64,000 bases of DNA from Natronorubrum sediminis (GCF_900108095.1 NZ_FNWL01000005.1:62001-126000), one strand, 5' to 3'; numbered from the stretch's first letter, positions 25,218-35,123 are shown. Numbers and translations are program-made. Notes: a model not told the origin generated them from the sequence alone.

Positions 25218-26921
25218 TTACCGATCGAACGGTTCGCCGAGTGCCTCGAGGTCGATGTGTTCTTCCACGAGTGTCGCAGCCTGGCCGTAAGGTGTCGACC
25301 CGTTCGTGCCAGCCGAATCTCCACCGGATTCGTCGTCGGCAGCCATCCTCATCTGCCGGTCGATACCGGCGTCCTCGGCCACCGCCGAAAGGAATGCCGA
25401 TCGAACCGACTCGTTGTCGAAGAGACCGTGGAGATACGTGCCGAGAACCGATCCCTGCGCGGCACTCGAGTCGCCGATCGGTTGGCCCACGGGTGCTGTT
25501 ACGCGCGTCCGTCCGGCGTGGATCTCGTACCCCAATGCCGGCCCGTCGACGCCGTCGAGAAGCCTTGATCCGTCGCCGTCGACGGTGAGAGCCGTTTGCT
25601 CGAGGTGTTTTCCCGCCTCGAATTCAGTCTCGACTGGAAGTAGCCCGAACCCGTCGACGACGTCGGCCGTCCCGGTGCCCTCGAGCGATGCGTTCGTGAT
25701 CCGTTCGCCGAGCATTTGGTAGCCCCCACAGAGACCGACGATCGGCCCGTCGAAACGCTCGAGTGCGACTCCGAATTCCACGTCGTGGAGTCTGTGAAGG
25801 TCGTCGACGGTATTTTTCGACCCTGGCAACACGACGGCGTCGGCGTCTGCGAGTTCGTCCTCGACTGCACGCTCCTCGAGCGGCACGAACGCGACGGAAA
25901 CGCCCGGTTCGTCGGCCAGCGCCTCGAGGTCCGTCGCGTTGGAAATCCGGGGAAGGCGAGGGACAGCGACTCTGAGCCGTCGGTCCGCCGGAACGCCGTC
26001 GTCGTCGCCGAGCAAACCGCGTTCGTCCGTCGCTGGAAGCCCGACGCTGTCTTCTTCTGGCAGGCCCGGATCGTCGTAAGGAACGACGCCCAAAATTGGC
26101 ACGCCGGTTTTCGCTTCGATTTCCTCGATTCCGGGCTCGAGCAGCGATGGATCGCCTCTGAATTTGGTGATGACCGCGCCGACGACCCGCTCGCGAAGCG
26201 AGTCGGGCAGGAGTTCGATGGTGCCATAGAGGCTGGCGAACGCCCCGCCGCGTTCGATGTCGACGAGCAGGAGAATATCGGCGTCGGCAAACTGCGCCGT
26301 CTCGACGTTCGCGAGGTCGCGATCGTGGAGATTGATCTCGCCGATGCTCCCAGCTCCTTCCGCGATCACGACCTCGTGTTCGCTCGCGAGGCGGCGATAG
26401 GAGCGTTCGGCCGCGGCGCGCGCGTCTTCCCAGTAGTCGTCGTAGTAGGTGCCGGCCGGGACGTGCTCGTGGGCCACCCCCTGTACGACGAGTTGACTTT
26501 CGCCGTCGCCGCGAGGTTTGAGCAACACCGGGTTGCAGTCCGTCGTGGGCGTCATCCGGGCCGCTCGAGCCTGAACGAATTGCGAAACGCCGATCTCTCC
26601 CCACTGGTCACGCTGAGCCTGCGTTCCACCCTGTCCCTGCTGGCCCTGCTGTTCCCGCTGTGGCTGCTGTCTCTGCTGTGGCTGCTGTTCTCGTTGTCCC
26701 TGCTGTGACTGCTGGCCCTGCTGTGTCTCGACGGGCCGACTAGCGGTCTCGTCCGACGCGCCTTCGGCTCGAACGACGACGCGGGCGTTGTTGCTCATGT
26801 TCTGTCCCTTGAAGGGGGCGACCGAGACGCCTCGATCGGCGAGCAATCGACAGAGACCGGCGGCGATTGTAGACTTGCCGACGTGGCTCGCCGTCCCGGC
26901 GACGAGAAGGGTTCGTGACAT
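25218..26921 (-). CDS. cbiP: Cobyric acid synthase with glutamine-rich insert
   Basis: A 567-residue glutamine amidotransferase that amidates four carboxylates of adenosylcobyrinic acid in cobalamin synthesis. The N-terminal synthetase P-loop is [10 protein letters not shown] (9-18), followed by [10 protein letters not shown]. The C-terminal class I glutaminase has [14 protein letters not shown], whose Cys is the nucleophile, and [11 protein letters not shown] with the catalytic His. Between NNARVVV and WGEIGVSQ, where the family is compact, there is a Gln-rich insert (residues 66-106). The family norm is about 490-510 residues, so the insert accounts for most of the extra length. The enzyme should still be active. 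Confidence 0.95.
   Translation of the reverse strand: MSRTLLVAGTASHVGKSTIAAGLCRLLADRGVSVAPFKGQNMSNNARVVVRAEGASDETASRPVETQQGQQSQQGQREQQPQQRQQPQREQQGQQGQGGTQAQRDQWGEIGVSQFVQARAARMTPTTDCNPVLLKPRGDGESQLVVQGVAHEHVPAGTYYDDYWEDARAAAERSYRRLASEHEVVIAEGAGSIGEINLHDRDLANVETAQFADADILLLVDIERGGAFASLYGTIELLPDSLRERVVGAVITKFRGDPSLLEPGIEEIEAKTGVPILGVVPYDDPGLPEEDSVGLPATDERGLLGDDDGVPADRRLRVAVPRLPRISNATDLEALADEPGVSVAFVPLEERAVEDELADADAVVLPGSKNTVDDLHRLHDVEFGVALERFDGPIVGLCGGYQMLGERITNASLEGTGTADVVDGFGLLPVETEFEAGKHLEQTALTVDGDGSRLLDGVDGPALGYEIHAGRTRVTAPVGQPIGDSSAAQGSVLGTYLHGLFDNESVRSAFLSAVAEDAGIDRQMRMAADDESGGDSAGTNGSTPYGQAATLVEEHIDLEALGEPFDR
26604..26726 (-). repeat. Gln-codon-rich insertion inside cbiP
   Basis: The insert is built of CAGCAG-type units encoding [20 protein letters not shown] and more. 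It keeps the reading frame. Confidence 0.85.
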
Positions 26922-27020
26922 CCGCGTGGACGATACTCACCCGTGATGTGGTATCGTCCTATCGGTTCCGCTCGAGCGAGCCTCGTTTAGGACCTCGAAA
27001 TGTCGTTTCGATCTCGACGT

Positions 27021-27045
27021 ATCGTTGGGGCCTCGCCCCACCGAT
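27021..27045 (-). terminator. GC-rich hairpin after the 76-residue gene
   Basis: ATCG-T-GGGGC... pairs with GCCCC...CGAT around a three-base loop (six GC-rich pairs, one mismatch, four more pairs). It starts 12 bases beyond the stop at 27057. There is no T-run, so termination is uncertain. Confidence 0.4.
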
Positions 27046-27056
27046 CACTCCTCGTT

Positions 27057-27287
27057 CTATTCGTCGTATTCGTCGTATTCGTCGTCAGCGTCGGGTTCCG
27101 GCGGCTGTCCGTCTTCGAACTCGAGTCGCTCGCCGTCGTGTGGTTCGATGTGGCTCAGAATGTCGTGTGGGACGTAGCCGATGTTGTACCCTTCTTCGTT
27201 GTGGAGGACGACGCCCTGTTCGTACTCTCGAAAGTCGAAGCAGTTGATCTCCTCGTAGGTGTTACCTGGTTTGTAGACAACCTTCAT
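27057..27287 (-). CDS. Conserved-looking small acidic protein
   Basis: A 76-residue protein starting MKVVYKPGNTYEEINCFDF, with a beta-rich core (YEQGVVLHNEEGYNIGYVPH) and an acidic DEYDEYDE tail. The compact single domain and clean codon use support a real gene. I do not recognise a named family. The longer upstream frame was rejected because MKVVYKPG is a natural start. Confidence 0.7.
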   Translation of the reverse strand: MKVVYKPGNTYEEINCFDFREYEQGVVLHNEEGYNIGYVPHDILSHIEPHDGERLEFEDGQPPEPDADDEYDEYDE

Positions 27288-27392
27288 ACGGAACAGATCA
27301 TCAGTTTGGCTCGTTTCGATACGGCTTGCAGGTGAAGGCAGCTTTCGAACGCGAGCGACCGACGTCGGTCGATTCAACCCGTACGCGCGGCC

Positions 27393-28883
27393 TCACTCGC
27401 CGACTCGAGTCCGTTTCTCCCATCGCGGTCCGGCGCGACTCGAGAGCATGATACCGACTGCGCCGAACCCGACGCCCGCGACTCCCAACACGAGCGCGAC
27501 GGATCCAGTCGGCGGAACGACGACGAACCCGGCGACGAGTGTCGGGACGAGCGCGATGCCGACGCCGAGGGTAAACAGCGAGAAGCGAACGGCGTCGAAG
27601 AGGAACTCGTTCGGATCGAAGCCGGCGATATAGACCGTCAGGCCGTAGTAGTACAGCGCGTAGCCTGCGAGCAAAATCGAACCGACGACGGCGTCGACGA
27701 GCGTCGCGTCGAACCAGAGTACGGCCGCGAGGTACGGCACGGCGACGGTCGGCGCGCCGACGACGACGAACGCGATTCGCTTCGCCCGGAACACGTCCGA
27801 GATCGAGACGGGGTAGGCGAGGTACGCCTCGAGCGAGTCGAACTGGGTTAGCCAGTTGTAGGTCGTAAAGGCCGTCAGTCCGAGCACGCCGCCGAAGAAG
27901 ATACCGGGTGCGGGGGCGATGCCGGTGATCGAGTCGACGACGCCGACGAGCGCGGCGACGAGCGCGAGGAGGATGGTCGCCGAGACGAACGGCTTCGCGA
28001 CGCCGCCGGACGACCGGGCCAGGTCGAGCAGCGTCTTCGAGACGAGCGCCCGCGTGTTGTCGGCGCGCAACGGCAACGCGTCGCTTAGGCGTGCGAACCG
28101 ATCACCGGCGGTTCTCGAGGGCCGTCCGTAGGTCGGATCGTACAGCGCGAGCGAACCGACGCTGACGAGGACGACACCCGCGGCGAGACCGCCGGCACCG
28201 AGCAGCGTGCCCTCGAGTGGCACGAACACGTTCCAGACGGTACCACTGAGTCCACCGGCCCAGAGACCGACGACGCCGAGGATCCCAGCGCCGCCGATCG
28301 CCCACGTCGGCACGCCCTGCGTTCGAACGGCGATCATCGCGACGGTCAGGGCCATGCCGGCCGCAAACGTGAGCGTGAGCGAGAGCCACATCGCGGCCAC
28401 GGCGAGGGGCGCTTCGCCGGGAGTACCGACCAGCACGGCGTTGCTGAGCGCCATCGGCAGCACGAACGCGACCGCGTAGAACAATCCGTCTTTGAGGAGG
28501 AAGATGCCGAGCAGTCGTCGCCGCGAAAGAGGAAGCGTCGTCGACGTCGATAACACGAGCGAGAGCCGTCCGAACACGTTCTCGAGCATGTCCGAACCGG
28601 CGAAGCCGGCGGTCCCGCTGTAGAGCCCGAAGCCGAGTGCGAGCACGTGGAGGCCGGTGACGACCGTCCCGGCTGCGGTGCCCGTCTCGAGTAGCGCGAT
28701 CGTCGCACTGACGGCGAGAACGCCGATGACGGCCGGAAAGAGCGCGAAGCGCCAGCCGCCAAACAGCTGGGTGTGGAGTCGCCACTCCTCCCTGAGAAGC
28801 GTCGCGAACAGTCGCCACGCGGTCGTTCCGCGTCGGGAGGTCGCCTCGCGTCGGGCGATCTGCTGCTGTGGGGGTCCCGTCAT
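27393..28883 (-). CDS. ABC-2 type exporter, membrane subunit
   Basis: A 496-residue protein with about 12 hydrophobic segments, beginning with a basic cytoplasmic stretch (AWRLFATLLREEWRLHTQLF) and then FALFPAVIGVLAVSATIALL. It is the permease partner of the ATPase at 28880: its ATG overlaps that gene's stop by four bases, so the two are coupled. Large single-chain permeases of this type export lipids, drugs or peptides; the substrate here is unknown. Confidence 0.88.
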   Translation of the reverse strand: MTGPPQQQIARREATSRRGTTAWRLFATLLREEWRLHTQLFGGWRFALFPAVIGVLAVSATIALLETGTAAGTVVTGLHVLALGFGLYSGTAGFAGSDMLENVFGRLSLVLSTSTTLPLSRRRLLGIFLLKDGLFYAVAFVLPMALSNAVLVGTPGEAPLAVAAMWLSLTLTFAAGMALTVAMIAVRTQGVPTWAIGGAGILGVVGLWAGGLSGTVWNVFVPLEGTLLGAGGLAAGVVLVSVGSLALYDPTYGRPSRTAGDRFARLSDALPLRADNTRALVSKTLLDLARSSGGVAKPFVSATILLALVAALVGVVDSITGIAPAPGIFFGGVLGLTAFTTYNWLTQFDSLEAYLAYPVSISDVFRAKRIAFVVVGAPTVAVPYLAAVLWFDATLVDAVVGSILLAGYALYYYGLTVYIAGFDPNEFLFDAVRFSLFTLGVGIALVPTLVAGFVVVPPTGSVALVLGVAGVGFGAVGIMLSSRAGPRWEKRTRVGE

Positions 28884-29677
28884 CTTTTGGCGGGCGCTTC
28901 GAGTCCCTCGAGCGACGGTGCGTCGCGAACGTCCTCGCCCTCGACGCGCTCGAGGAAGACGTCCAGGAGCGAGTCGTCGCCGAGTGGCTCGCAGTCAACG
29001 CTGTCAGCGCTCGAATCGCCCTCGAGCGAGCGTTCGGTGACGATGCGGCCGTCGGTGACGATGCCGACGCGCGTGCAGATTTCTTCCGCGACGTCGATGT
29101 TGTGCGTCGAGACGAAGACGGCGTTGTCGCCGGCCGCGTAGGAGACGAGGAACCGTTTGACCTGTTCCTGGACGAGTGGATCGAGATTCGCGAGGGGTTC
29201 GTCGATGAAGACGACGTCGGGTTCGTGGAGGAACGCCTGCGAGATCATCACCTTCTGTTGTTGCCCCCGCGAGAGGTCCGTGTGGAGCGTGTCGAGTTTG
29301 CTCTCGAACCCGAGTCGCTCGGCCCAGCGAGCCGTTTGTTCGGCGACTCTGTCGGGCTCGAGTCCGCGCACGTCGCCGACGAACTCGAGGAACTCCCGTG
29401 GCGTCAGGAAACTCGGCGGGGAGCCCTGTTCGGGGAGGATGCCGACCCGGTGTCGGGTTTCGATCGGTTCTGCAGTGGGGTCGGTTCCGAGCACGCTGAC
29501 CGTCCCCGAATCCGGCTGAATCTGGCCCGTGAGCACGCGAATTGTCGTCGTCTTTCCGGCCCCGTTTGGTCCGAGAAAGCCGTAGAGTTCGCCCCGCTCG
29601 ACGGCGAACGCCATTTCGTCTACCGCATCGACAGTTCCGTAGGACTTCGCCAACCCGTCGACCTGTATCACACTCAT
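28880..29677 (-). CDS. ABC transporter ATP-binding subunit
   Basis: A 265-residue ATPase with Walker A LGPNGAGKTTT, Q-loop LPEQGSPPSFL, signature LSRGQQQKV (one substitution from LSGGQ) and Walker B DVVFIDEPLANLDP, then H-loop STHNID. It powers the permease encoded next. The start MSVIQVDGLAKSYG (29677) was chosen over an ATG five codons upstream. CcmA/NatA-like exporters are the nearest group. Confidence 0.93.
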   Translation of the reverse strand: MSVIQVDGLAKSYGTVDAVDEMAFAVERGELYGFLGPNGAGKTTTIRVLTGQIQPDSGTVSVLGTDPTAEPIETRHRVGILPEQGSPPSFLTPREFLEFVGDVRGLEPDRVAEQTARWAERLGFESKLDTLHTDLSRGQQQKVMISQAFLHEPDVVFIDEPLANLDPLVQEQVKRFLVSYAAGDNAVFVSTHNIDVAEEICTRVGIVTDGRIVTERSLEGDSSADSVDCEPLGDDSLLDVFLERVEGEDVRDAPSLEGLEAPAKR

Positions 29678-29793
29678 CGATTTTCCGAACATTCGCCACG
29701 GCTGGTAATAATTGTGCTGGCATGGGATTCTCCGACGATCGATCCCTCGATATCCCCCGAAGCGTCGGCACGGGTCGTCTCTCGAGTCTGCAC

Positions 29794-30594
29794 TCAGCCT
29801 GTAAGCAACATGACCGGGAGCATGATCACGACGCCGAGGACGACGCCGACCAGTAACTCTCGGCGACCGTTTCCGGGCAGATCCTCGCCGTAGGCGAGCC
29901 CCTCCGGGAAGATGTCGTGGAGCACGAGGTAGATCATCGCCCCCGCGGCGAATCCGAAGCCGAACGGCAAGAAATCCCGCGCGACGGTGACGAAGACGTA
30001 CGCGATTCCCGCTGCGACGGGTTGGGGGAGACTCGAGAAGACGGCCCAGCCGAAGAGCTTCCAGTTGGGGAGACCGTAGCTGTGTAAGGGAATCGCGACG
30101 GCGAGGCCTTCGGGGATGTTCTGGATCGAAATCGCGACCGTGATAAAGACGGCGAGGCCCGGCACGGCGAGTCCGGCGAGGACGAGGTCGCCGTCGACCC
30201 CCAGATCGGCGAACGCGACACCGAGGGCGACGCCCTCCGGAAAGCTGTGAACTGTTAACACGCCGACGATGAGGACGAGCTTTTTGAAGTCGGCGTCAGG
30301 CATGTCTCGTGGTTCGAACTCGTGATTCGCGATAACTCGATCGGCGACGATGACGAGGCCGATGCCGACGGCGAGGCCAGCACCGACCTGCACGAGCGAT
30401 CCCTCCTCGAGACCTTCGACGACGAAGCCGAACAGCGACGCGAACAGCATGATACCGCCCGCGAGTCCCCAGAGAACGACGGTCACCCTGTCGCTGATCT
30501 CGTCGACGACGAAAAACGGGAGCGTTCCGACTCCACAGACGACAGCCGTGAAGAGCCCTGCAACGATAACAAGTCCAATGCCTTCGACGGCCAT
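29794..30594 (-). CDS. ZIP-family divalent metal transporter
   Basis: A 266-residue membrane protein with eight hydrophobic segments. The transport-site motifs are HSFPEG in one helix and QNIPEG in the next, as in ZIP proteins that bring zinc, iron or manganese into the cytoplasm. It starts MAVEGIGLVIVAGLF. Family membership is clear; the metal cannot be read from sequence. Confidence 0.92.
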   Translation of the reverse strand: MAVEGIGLVIVAGLFTAVVCGVGTLPFFVVDEISDRVTVVLWGLAGGIMLFASLFGFVVEGLEEGSLVQVGAGLAVGIGLVIVADRVIANHEFEPRDMPDADFKKLVLIVGVLTVHSFPEGVALGVAFADLGVDGDLVLAGLAVPGLAVFITVAISIQNIPEGLAVAIPLHSYGLPNWKLFGWAVFSSLPQPVAAGIAYVFVTVARDFLPFGFGFAAGAMIYLVLHDIFPEGLAYGEDLPGNGRRELLVGVVLGVVIMLPVMLLTG

Positions 30595-30716
30595 GTAACA
30601 GTGTATCGGAGTAGCGTCGCTTCAGTCGCGGGATAATCTCTCCATTCCCCCTCACACGTGGGGACTTCCTCTCATACGTAGGGAAGGCCGTGCGTGTGAG
30701 GTGTCGACCGGCCTGT

Positions 30717-31133
30717 CTATCTGACGACCGTCACCGGTACCGGCGAGCGACGAACGACTTGCTCGGCGACGCTCCCCAGGAGAACGCGAGAGACGCCGGA
30801 ACGGCCGTGGCTACCGATCACAATCTGGTCGACAGCCTCCTCCTCGGCGAACTCGACGATACGTCTCGCCGGAGTGCCCCGGACGGTTTCGGTCGAAATC
30901 GTCGCGTCGCGCTCCTCGGCGACCGACCGAGCGCTTTCGAGGAGGTTCTCGGCGTTTTCCTCTTCTAACTCGAGCACTCGTTCGATGTTGTACGCTGCGT
31001 CGCCGCCGTACATCGACGCCGAGGGGTTGACGACGTTCAGCGCGGTGATTTCAGCGTCCGGAAACATCGTTACGGCGTGCTCGAGCGCGTCCTGTGCCGG
31101 TTCGGAGTCGTCCATCGGAACCAAGAGGTGCAT
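30717..31133 (-). CDS. Universal stress protein
   Basis: A 138-residue single UspA domain starting MHLLVPMDDSEPAQDALEHA and ending with the nucleotide-binding signature GSHGRSGVSRVLLGSVAE and SPVPVTVVR. ATP-binding group. It stands alone. The upstream in-frame extension reads as non-coding. Confidence 0.93.
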   Translation of the reverse strand: MHLLVPMDDSEPAQDALEHAVTMFPDAEITALNVVNPSASMYGGDAAYNIERVLELEEENAENLLESARSVAEERDATISTETVRGTPARRIVEFAEEEAVDQIVIGSHGRSGVSRVLLGSVAEQVVRRSPVPVTVVR

Positions 31134-31288
31134 GGACGAACATTCGGTCAGCAACCGTATATATGGTGGGTGAAGTTCCCACTCCGGTAGAGGGAGATGC
31201 GGGATAGCAGAGGGGGAGATGCGGAGTACTCGAGCGCCATACCCGGACACTGAGCCACCGACTGGGCACCGCGAATTGAAAGGAGTGC

Positions 31289-31978
31289 CTAAAACTCGGT
31301 CCCCTGTCGTGCACGCTGGCCGTCGTCGATCGGGTGTTTCACCTTTCTGACGTTGGTGACCAGATCGGCGCGCTCCGTCAGGTAGGTTGGTTCGCTGTGG
31401 CTTCCGGAGAGGACGAGCTCGAGGCCGTCCGGCTTCGCGTCGAGCAGGTCGTGGACGTCCGCCTCGCTGAGCAGGTCACGGTCGACGGCGTAGAGAATTT
31501 CGTCTAAAATCAGCATGTGAGCACCCGTTTCGGGTGGTGCGTCGAGGTCGAGTGGTTCGGAGAGATCCGCTTCGGTCGCCCCCTCGAGCAACTCGAGGGC
31601 ACGCTCGAAGCCGGCTCGAGCCTCTCGTTCGTGGTCTGCTTCATCGCTGCCGTCGGCCATTCCGTGCCAGCCGTAGTGACCGAGGTTCTCGTAGCTGATG
31701 CCGGGCAGGGCCTCGATGGCGTTATACTCGCCGCGGACGGCCTCGACGCTCGAGGCGCCGCCTTTCATGAACTGAAGGACGTGAACTCGATAACCGTGTC
31801 CGGCGGCGCGGACACCCATACCGAGTGTGGCCGTCGTCTTTCCTTTGCCGTCGCCCCACCAGACTTGCACGAGGCCGAACTCGTCGGGTGCGTCGGGTTC
31901 GATCGATTCAGCTTCGGGTGTTCGCCCCTGGCCCGGCGTCTGGTCGATCACCGAATCAGCAGACTGTTCGTCGCTCAT
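31289..31978 (-). CDS. cobA: Cob(I)alamin adenosyltransferase, CobA/BtuR type
   Basis: A 229-residue P-loop enzyme that transfers adenosyl from ATP to corrinoid. It has VWWGDGKGKTTATLGMGVRA (Walker A), VLQFMKGG, and MLILDEILYAVDRDLL (Walker B) with VLSGSHSEPTYLTERADLV near the end. The N-terminal 45 residues are an acidic haloarchaeal extension. It works in the same pathway as the cobyric acid synthase 4.4 kb away, but is transcribed separately. Confidence 0.93.
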   Translation of the reverse strand: MSDEQSADSVIDQTPGQGRTPEAESIEPDAPDEFGLVQVWWGDGKGKTTATLGMGVRAAGHGYRVHVLQFMKGGASSVEAVRGEYNAIEALPGISYENLGHYGWHGMADGSDEADHEREARAGFERALELLEGATEADLSEPLDLDAPPETGAHMLILDEILYAVDRDLLSEADVHDLLDAKPDGLELVLSGSHSEPTYLTERADLVTNVRKVKHPIDDGQRARQGTEF

Positions 31979-32115
31979 AGTCGGACAGTTGCGTCCAGTG
32001 TATTTGTAGGTGGCCACATCGTCATACTGGCAAACACGTTGACAATTCGAACACGCCTGCTGGCGCTACCGACCAAACGAATCTTAGGGCTTCGATCCTA
32101 ACGTGCTCGCAGTAA

Positions 32116-32481
32116 ATGTCACTCGAGTACTCCGCGTCCGGCGAGACACCCGACACCGAGCGGGTTATCGGCGTCCTCGACGACGCCGACTGCCGGGCGA
32201 TCATCGCGATACTCGAGGAGCCAAAGACAGCCTCCGAGATTGCAGACGAAGCCGAGTTGCCGCTCTCGACGGCGTATCGAAAATTGGATCGGTTGACAGA
32301 TGCCGAGTTGGTGAGCGAAACGGCTGGCGTGCGACGTGGTCGCCACCAGACGGCGCGGTACGTGGCGACGTTCGACCGAATCGCGATCACGCTCGACGAC
32401 GATCGGGAGTTCCGCGTCGACGTCGAACACTCGAGGGCCCACTCGCTCGGTCTCTGGTCGACGCTCACGCAGGTGTTCTGA
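32116..32481 (+). CDS. ArsR-like winged-helix regulator
   Basis: A 121-residue protein with a helix-turn-helix in EPKTASEIADEAELPLSTAY and RKLDRLTDAELVSET, followed by a wing and a C-terminal beta section (YVATFDRIAITLDDDREF). It has no metal-binding cysteine motif. It is divergent from cobA across 137 bases, but a regulatory link is only a guess. Confidence 0.82.
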   Translation: MSLEYSASGETPDTERVIGVLDDADCRAIIAILEEPKTASEIADEAELPLSTAYRKLDRLTDAELVSETAGVRRGRHQTARYVATFDRIAITLDDDREFRVDVEHSRAHSLGLWSTLTQVF

Positions 32482-32515
32482 GGAATTTGGGTTCCAGGAG
32501 ATACCGTTCTCTCGC

Positions 32516-33661
32516 TTACCGATTCGACGCCTGGTCGTCGGCCTCCTCGACGTCGGGTTCGGGTTCGATCTCCGTCGCCGATGCCGCTGGCTCTGCGTCG
32601 CCCATATCTTCGCCTTCTTTGATCGCCTGTGCTTCCTCTTCCATCGCCTCGACGTCGATTTCGGTCTCTTCGATCTCGCCGACGATTTCGGCGATGTCGT
32701 TGAGCCCGATCAGTTCGCGCGTCTCCTCGTCGAACTCGAGACTCTCGAGTTCTGTGCCGGCCTCCTGGACGTCGCTGCCCGCGAGGTGCTTGCCGTAGCG
32801 CCCGAGCATCGACGACAGCTCCTGTGGCAAGACGAACGTCGTGGACTCGCTGGCTCCGATCTCTTCGAGGGTCTGCATACCCTGGTCGATGATCGCGCGT
32901 TCGCCCATCGATTCGGCGGACCGTGCGCGAAGCACGGTCGAGATCGAGTCACCCTGGGCTTCGAGGATCTGGCTCTGTTTTTCACCCTGTGCGCGGATGA
33001 TCTCACTCTGTTTGTCACCTTCCGCCTTTTCGACGGCGCTGCGGCGTTCACCCTGTGCCTCGAGGATCATCGCCCGTCGGCGTCGCTCGGCGGAGGTCTG
33101 TTCTTCCATCGCGCCTTTGACGCCCTGGGACGGCGTCACTTCGCGGACCTCGACGCTCTCGACGCGGATCCCCCACTCGTCGGTGGGTTCGTCGAGTTCC
33201 TGCCGGATTCGCTCGTTGATTCGTTCGCGGCGACTGAGCGTGTCGTCGAGTTCCATGTCCCCAATGACTGCACGCAGGGTCGTCTGTGAGAGATTCGAGA
33301 CGGCTCGTTTGTAGTCGTCGACCTCGAGGAACGCGCGTTTCGCGTCCATCACTCTGATGTAGACGACGGCGTCAGCCGTGACGGGCGAGTTGTCGCGCGT
33401 AATTGCCTCTTGACTGGGGACGTCGATCGTCTGCGTTCGCATATCGAACGTATGCACTCGCGAGACGAACGGCGGGACGATGTTCAATCCCGGCTCGAGC
33501 AACTTTCTGTACTCTCCGAAAACCGTCAGCGCACCCCGGTTGTACGCGTCGACGATCTCGACCATCTGCCAGATGGTGATGACGACGAGTGCGAGCACGA
33601 GTGAGCCACCGACGAACAGCGGGTCCTCGAGTTGGAGGGGTGTGAGTGCCAGCACGTTCAT
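32516..33661 (-). CDS. SPFH/stomatin-like membrane protein
   Basis: A 381-residue protein with one N-terminal membrane segment (LFVGGSLVLALVVITIWQMV), an SPFH/Band-7 domain (RKLLEPGLNIVPPFVSRVHT; DVPSQEAITRDNSPVTADAV), then a long coiled coil rich in Ala/Glu/Arg (RRRRAMILEAQGERRSAVEK) and an acidic tail of about 60 residues. Such proteins form membrane scaffolds and often protect or tether membrane proteases. No NfeD partner is adjacent. The start MNVLALTP at 33661 avoids an 11-residue upstream extension. Confidence 0.93.
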   Translation of the reverse strand: MNVLALTPLQLEDPLFVGGSLVLALVVITIWQMVEIVDAYNRGALTVFGEYRKLLEPGLNIVPPFVSRVHTFDMRTQTIDVPSQEAITRDNSPVTADAVVYIRVMDAKRAFLEVDDYKRAVSNLSQTTLRAVIGDMELDDTLSRRERINERIRQELDEPTDEWGIRVESVEVREVTPSQGVKGAMEEQTSAERRRRAMILEAQGERRSAVEKAEGDKQSEIIRAQGEKQSQILEAQGDSISTVLRARSAESMGERAIIDQGMQTLEEIGASESTTFVLPQELSSMLGRYGKHLAGSDVQEAGTELESLEFDEETRELIGLNDIAEIVGEIEETEIDVEAMEEEAQAIKEGEDMGDAEPAASATEIEPEPDVEEADDQASNR

Positions 33662-33817
33662 TGTCGTACCCAGGGCTGGCAGCCCAATAACCATTGGGTT
33701 GCGTTATCGTGTATGCCACCGTCTAGGTGAGGGTTGCCATCGAATCTTTCTACGGTTCTTTTTGCATGGAACATCGTTATAGTCCTACGAAGGGGCCATA
33801 CTGTGGAGGGACAGACT

Positions 33818-33970
33818 ATGAGCAGTGACTTGCCTAACCCAGAAGACGTAGAGGTAGACGACCTACGGAACCTAATCGAAAACCTTCCCGAAGAGAAAAG
33901 GCAGGAGTTATTCTCACAACTCGATATTGGCAACATAGACGATCTTGGTGGAGGAGATATTGGACTCTAA
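33818..33970 (+). CDS. 50-residue acidic protein
   Basis: Begins MSSDLPNPEDVEVDDLRNLI and ends in a Gly/Asp-rich tail. It is preceded by a strong ribosome site (GGAGGG, 8 bases before ATG). The sequence predicts two helices (DLRNLIENLPEEKRQELFSQ). The region to 35.05 kb is visibly richer in A/T than its flanks. No family recognised. Confidence 0.55.
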   Translation: MSSDLPNPEDVEVDDLRNLIENLPEEKRQELFSQLDIGNIDDLGGGDIGL

Positions 33971-34143
33971 CGTAGCCAATGACGTGTTCGATACGACATC
34001 TGATTTTGGAATAGCACACTCATCATCTGGAGATACTATTCATATTTATCTATCGAGTGATGTGATTGTTCACATTTGTCTAAATAACGATTTCAAAATG
34101 ACAAATCGGCACTTTGATTGGGGAGTCATTATAAAAGGCGTCT

Positions 34144-35052
34144 ATGATAGACCTTCTGATACTCCAGTCTGGAGTTCCAACAAGTGGTAGCGAGTTCGTA
34201 GATCAGTACGGACCGGCCCTCATCAGTGCAGCAACAACCGTACTGTTGTTCGTTCTGATGTTTGCTATAACGTATTATCTCGGCAAAAAGGTACTCGTCA
34301 GAGCAACAGAACAATCGCTCCAATCACGTGGGCTGAAAACGGGGCTTGTCAGCCTTGCAGTCAGTGTTGTCAGTACGCTGGTCTTAGTTGCAGCGATCGC
34401 AGTAGCGGCCACCGTCGCCGGCTTCGGTGCCATTTTGACTGCCTTTGCGACACTCGCTGGTGCGTTAGCACTCGGACTCAGTTTCGCTGCACAGGATTTA
34501 ATCAGCAACTTTGTTTCTGGTGTCTTCATTATCAAAGACGAACCATTCAAAGTAGGCGACTGGATCGAGTGGGACGGAAACGAGGGAATCGTCAAAAAGA
34601 TCAACCTCCGTGTGACACAGGTTGAGACGTTCGATAACGAACTCGTGACGGTTCCAAACAACCAACTCGCTACGTCCGTCGTTACGAATCCCGTTGCCAA
34701 CGAGACGCTTCGTGTCTCCTGTGACTTCGGAATTAGCTACGATGACGATATCACAACCGCACGTGGAGCGGTCATCGATACGGCTTCGAGTATCGAGGGT
34801 GTTCTTGCTGATCCCGAACCTGCAGCCCCAGTCACAGAATTGGGTGATTCAGCTGTTGTGCTTACTGGTCGTGTGTGGATCGAGCCTCGCAAACACAGCG
34901 CTGCCGCAATCGAAGCTGCGTTTCGTGAAGCAGTAAAGCAGCGCTTCGATGCTGAAGGAATTGATATGCCGTACGCTCATACGACTCTCACTGGTGGTAT
35001 CGAACTCGAGACGAATCAAGAAGCCAGCGTGGTCAGTTCCTCCACAGAGTAG
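34144..35052 (+). CDS. mscS: MscS-family mechanosensitive channel
   Basis: A 302-residue protein with three membrane segments (34-55, 70-95, and the pore helix in GALALGLSFAAQDLISNFVS), the beta domain (FKVGDWIEWDGNEGIVKKIN; VTVPNNQLATSVVTNP) and an alpha/beta C-terminus. It opens under membrane tension to release osmolytes. A TATAAAA sequence lies only about 10 bases before the ATG, so either the ATG is internal to a longer transcript or transcription starts elsewhere. Codon use is more A/T-tolerant than the genome norm. Confidence 0.93.
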   Translation: MIDLLILQSGVPTSGSEFVDQYGPALISAATTVLLFVLMFAITYYLGKKVLVRATEQSLQSRGLKTGLVSLAVSVVSTLVLVAAIAVAATVAGFGAILTAFATLAGALALGLSFAAQDLISNFVSGVFIIKDEPFKVGDWIEWDGNEGIVKKINLRVTQVETFDNELVTVPNNQLATSVVTNPVANETLRVSCDFGISYDDDITTARGAVIDTASSIEGVLADPEPAAPVTELGDSAVVLTGRVWIEPRKHSAAAIEAAFREAVKQRFDAEGIDMPYAHTTLTGGIELETNQEASVVSSSTE

Positions 35053-35123
35053 CTTTCACCTGATACTGTATTGGGGTTCGTCTCTGCGTACGAACGCTCT
35101 CACGGACGAACGCGGACGGGCCA

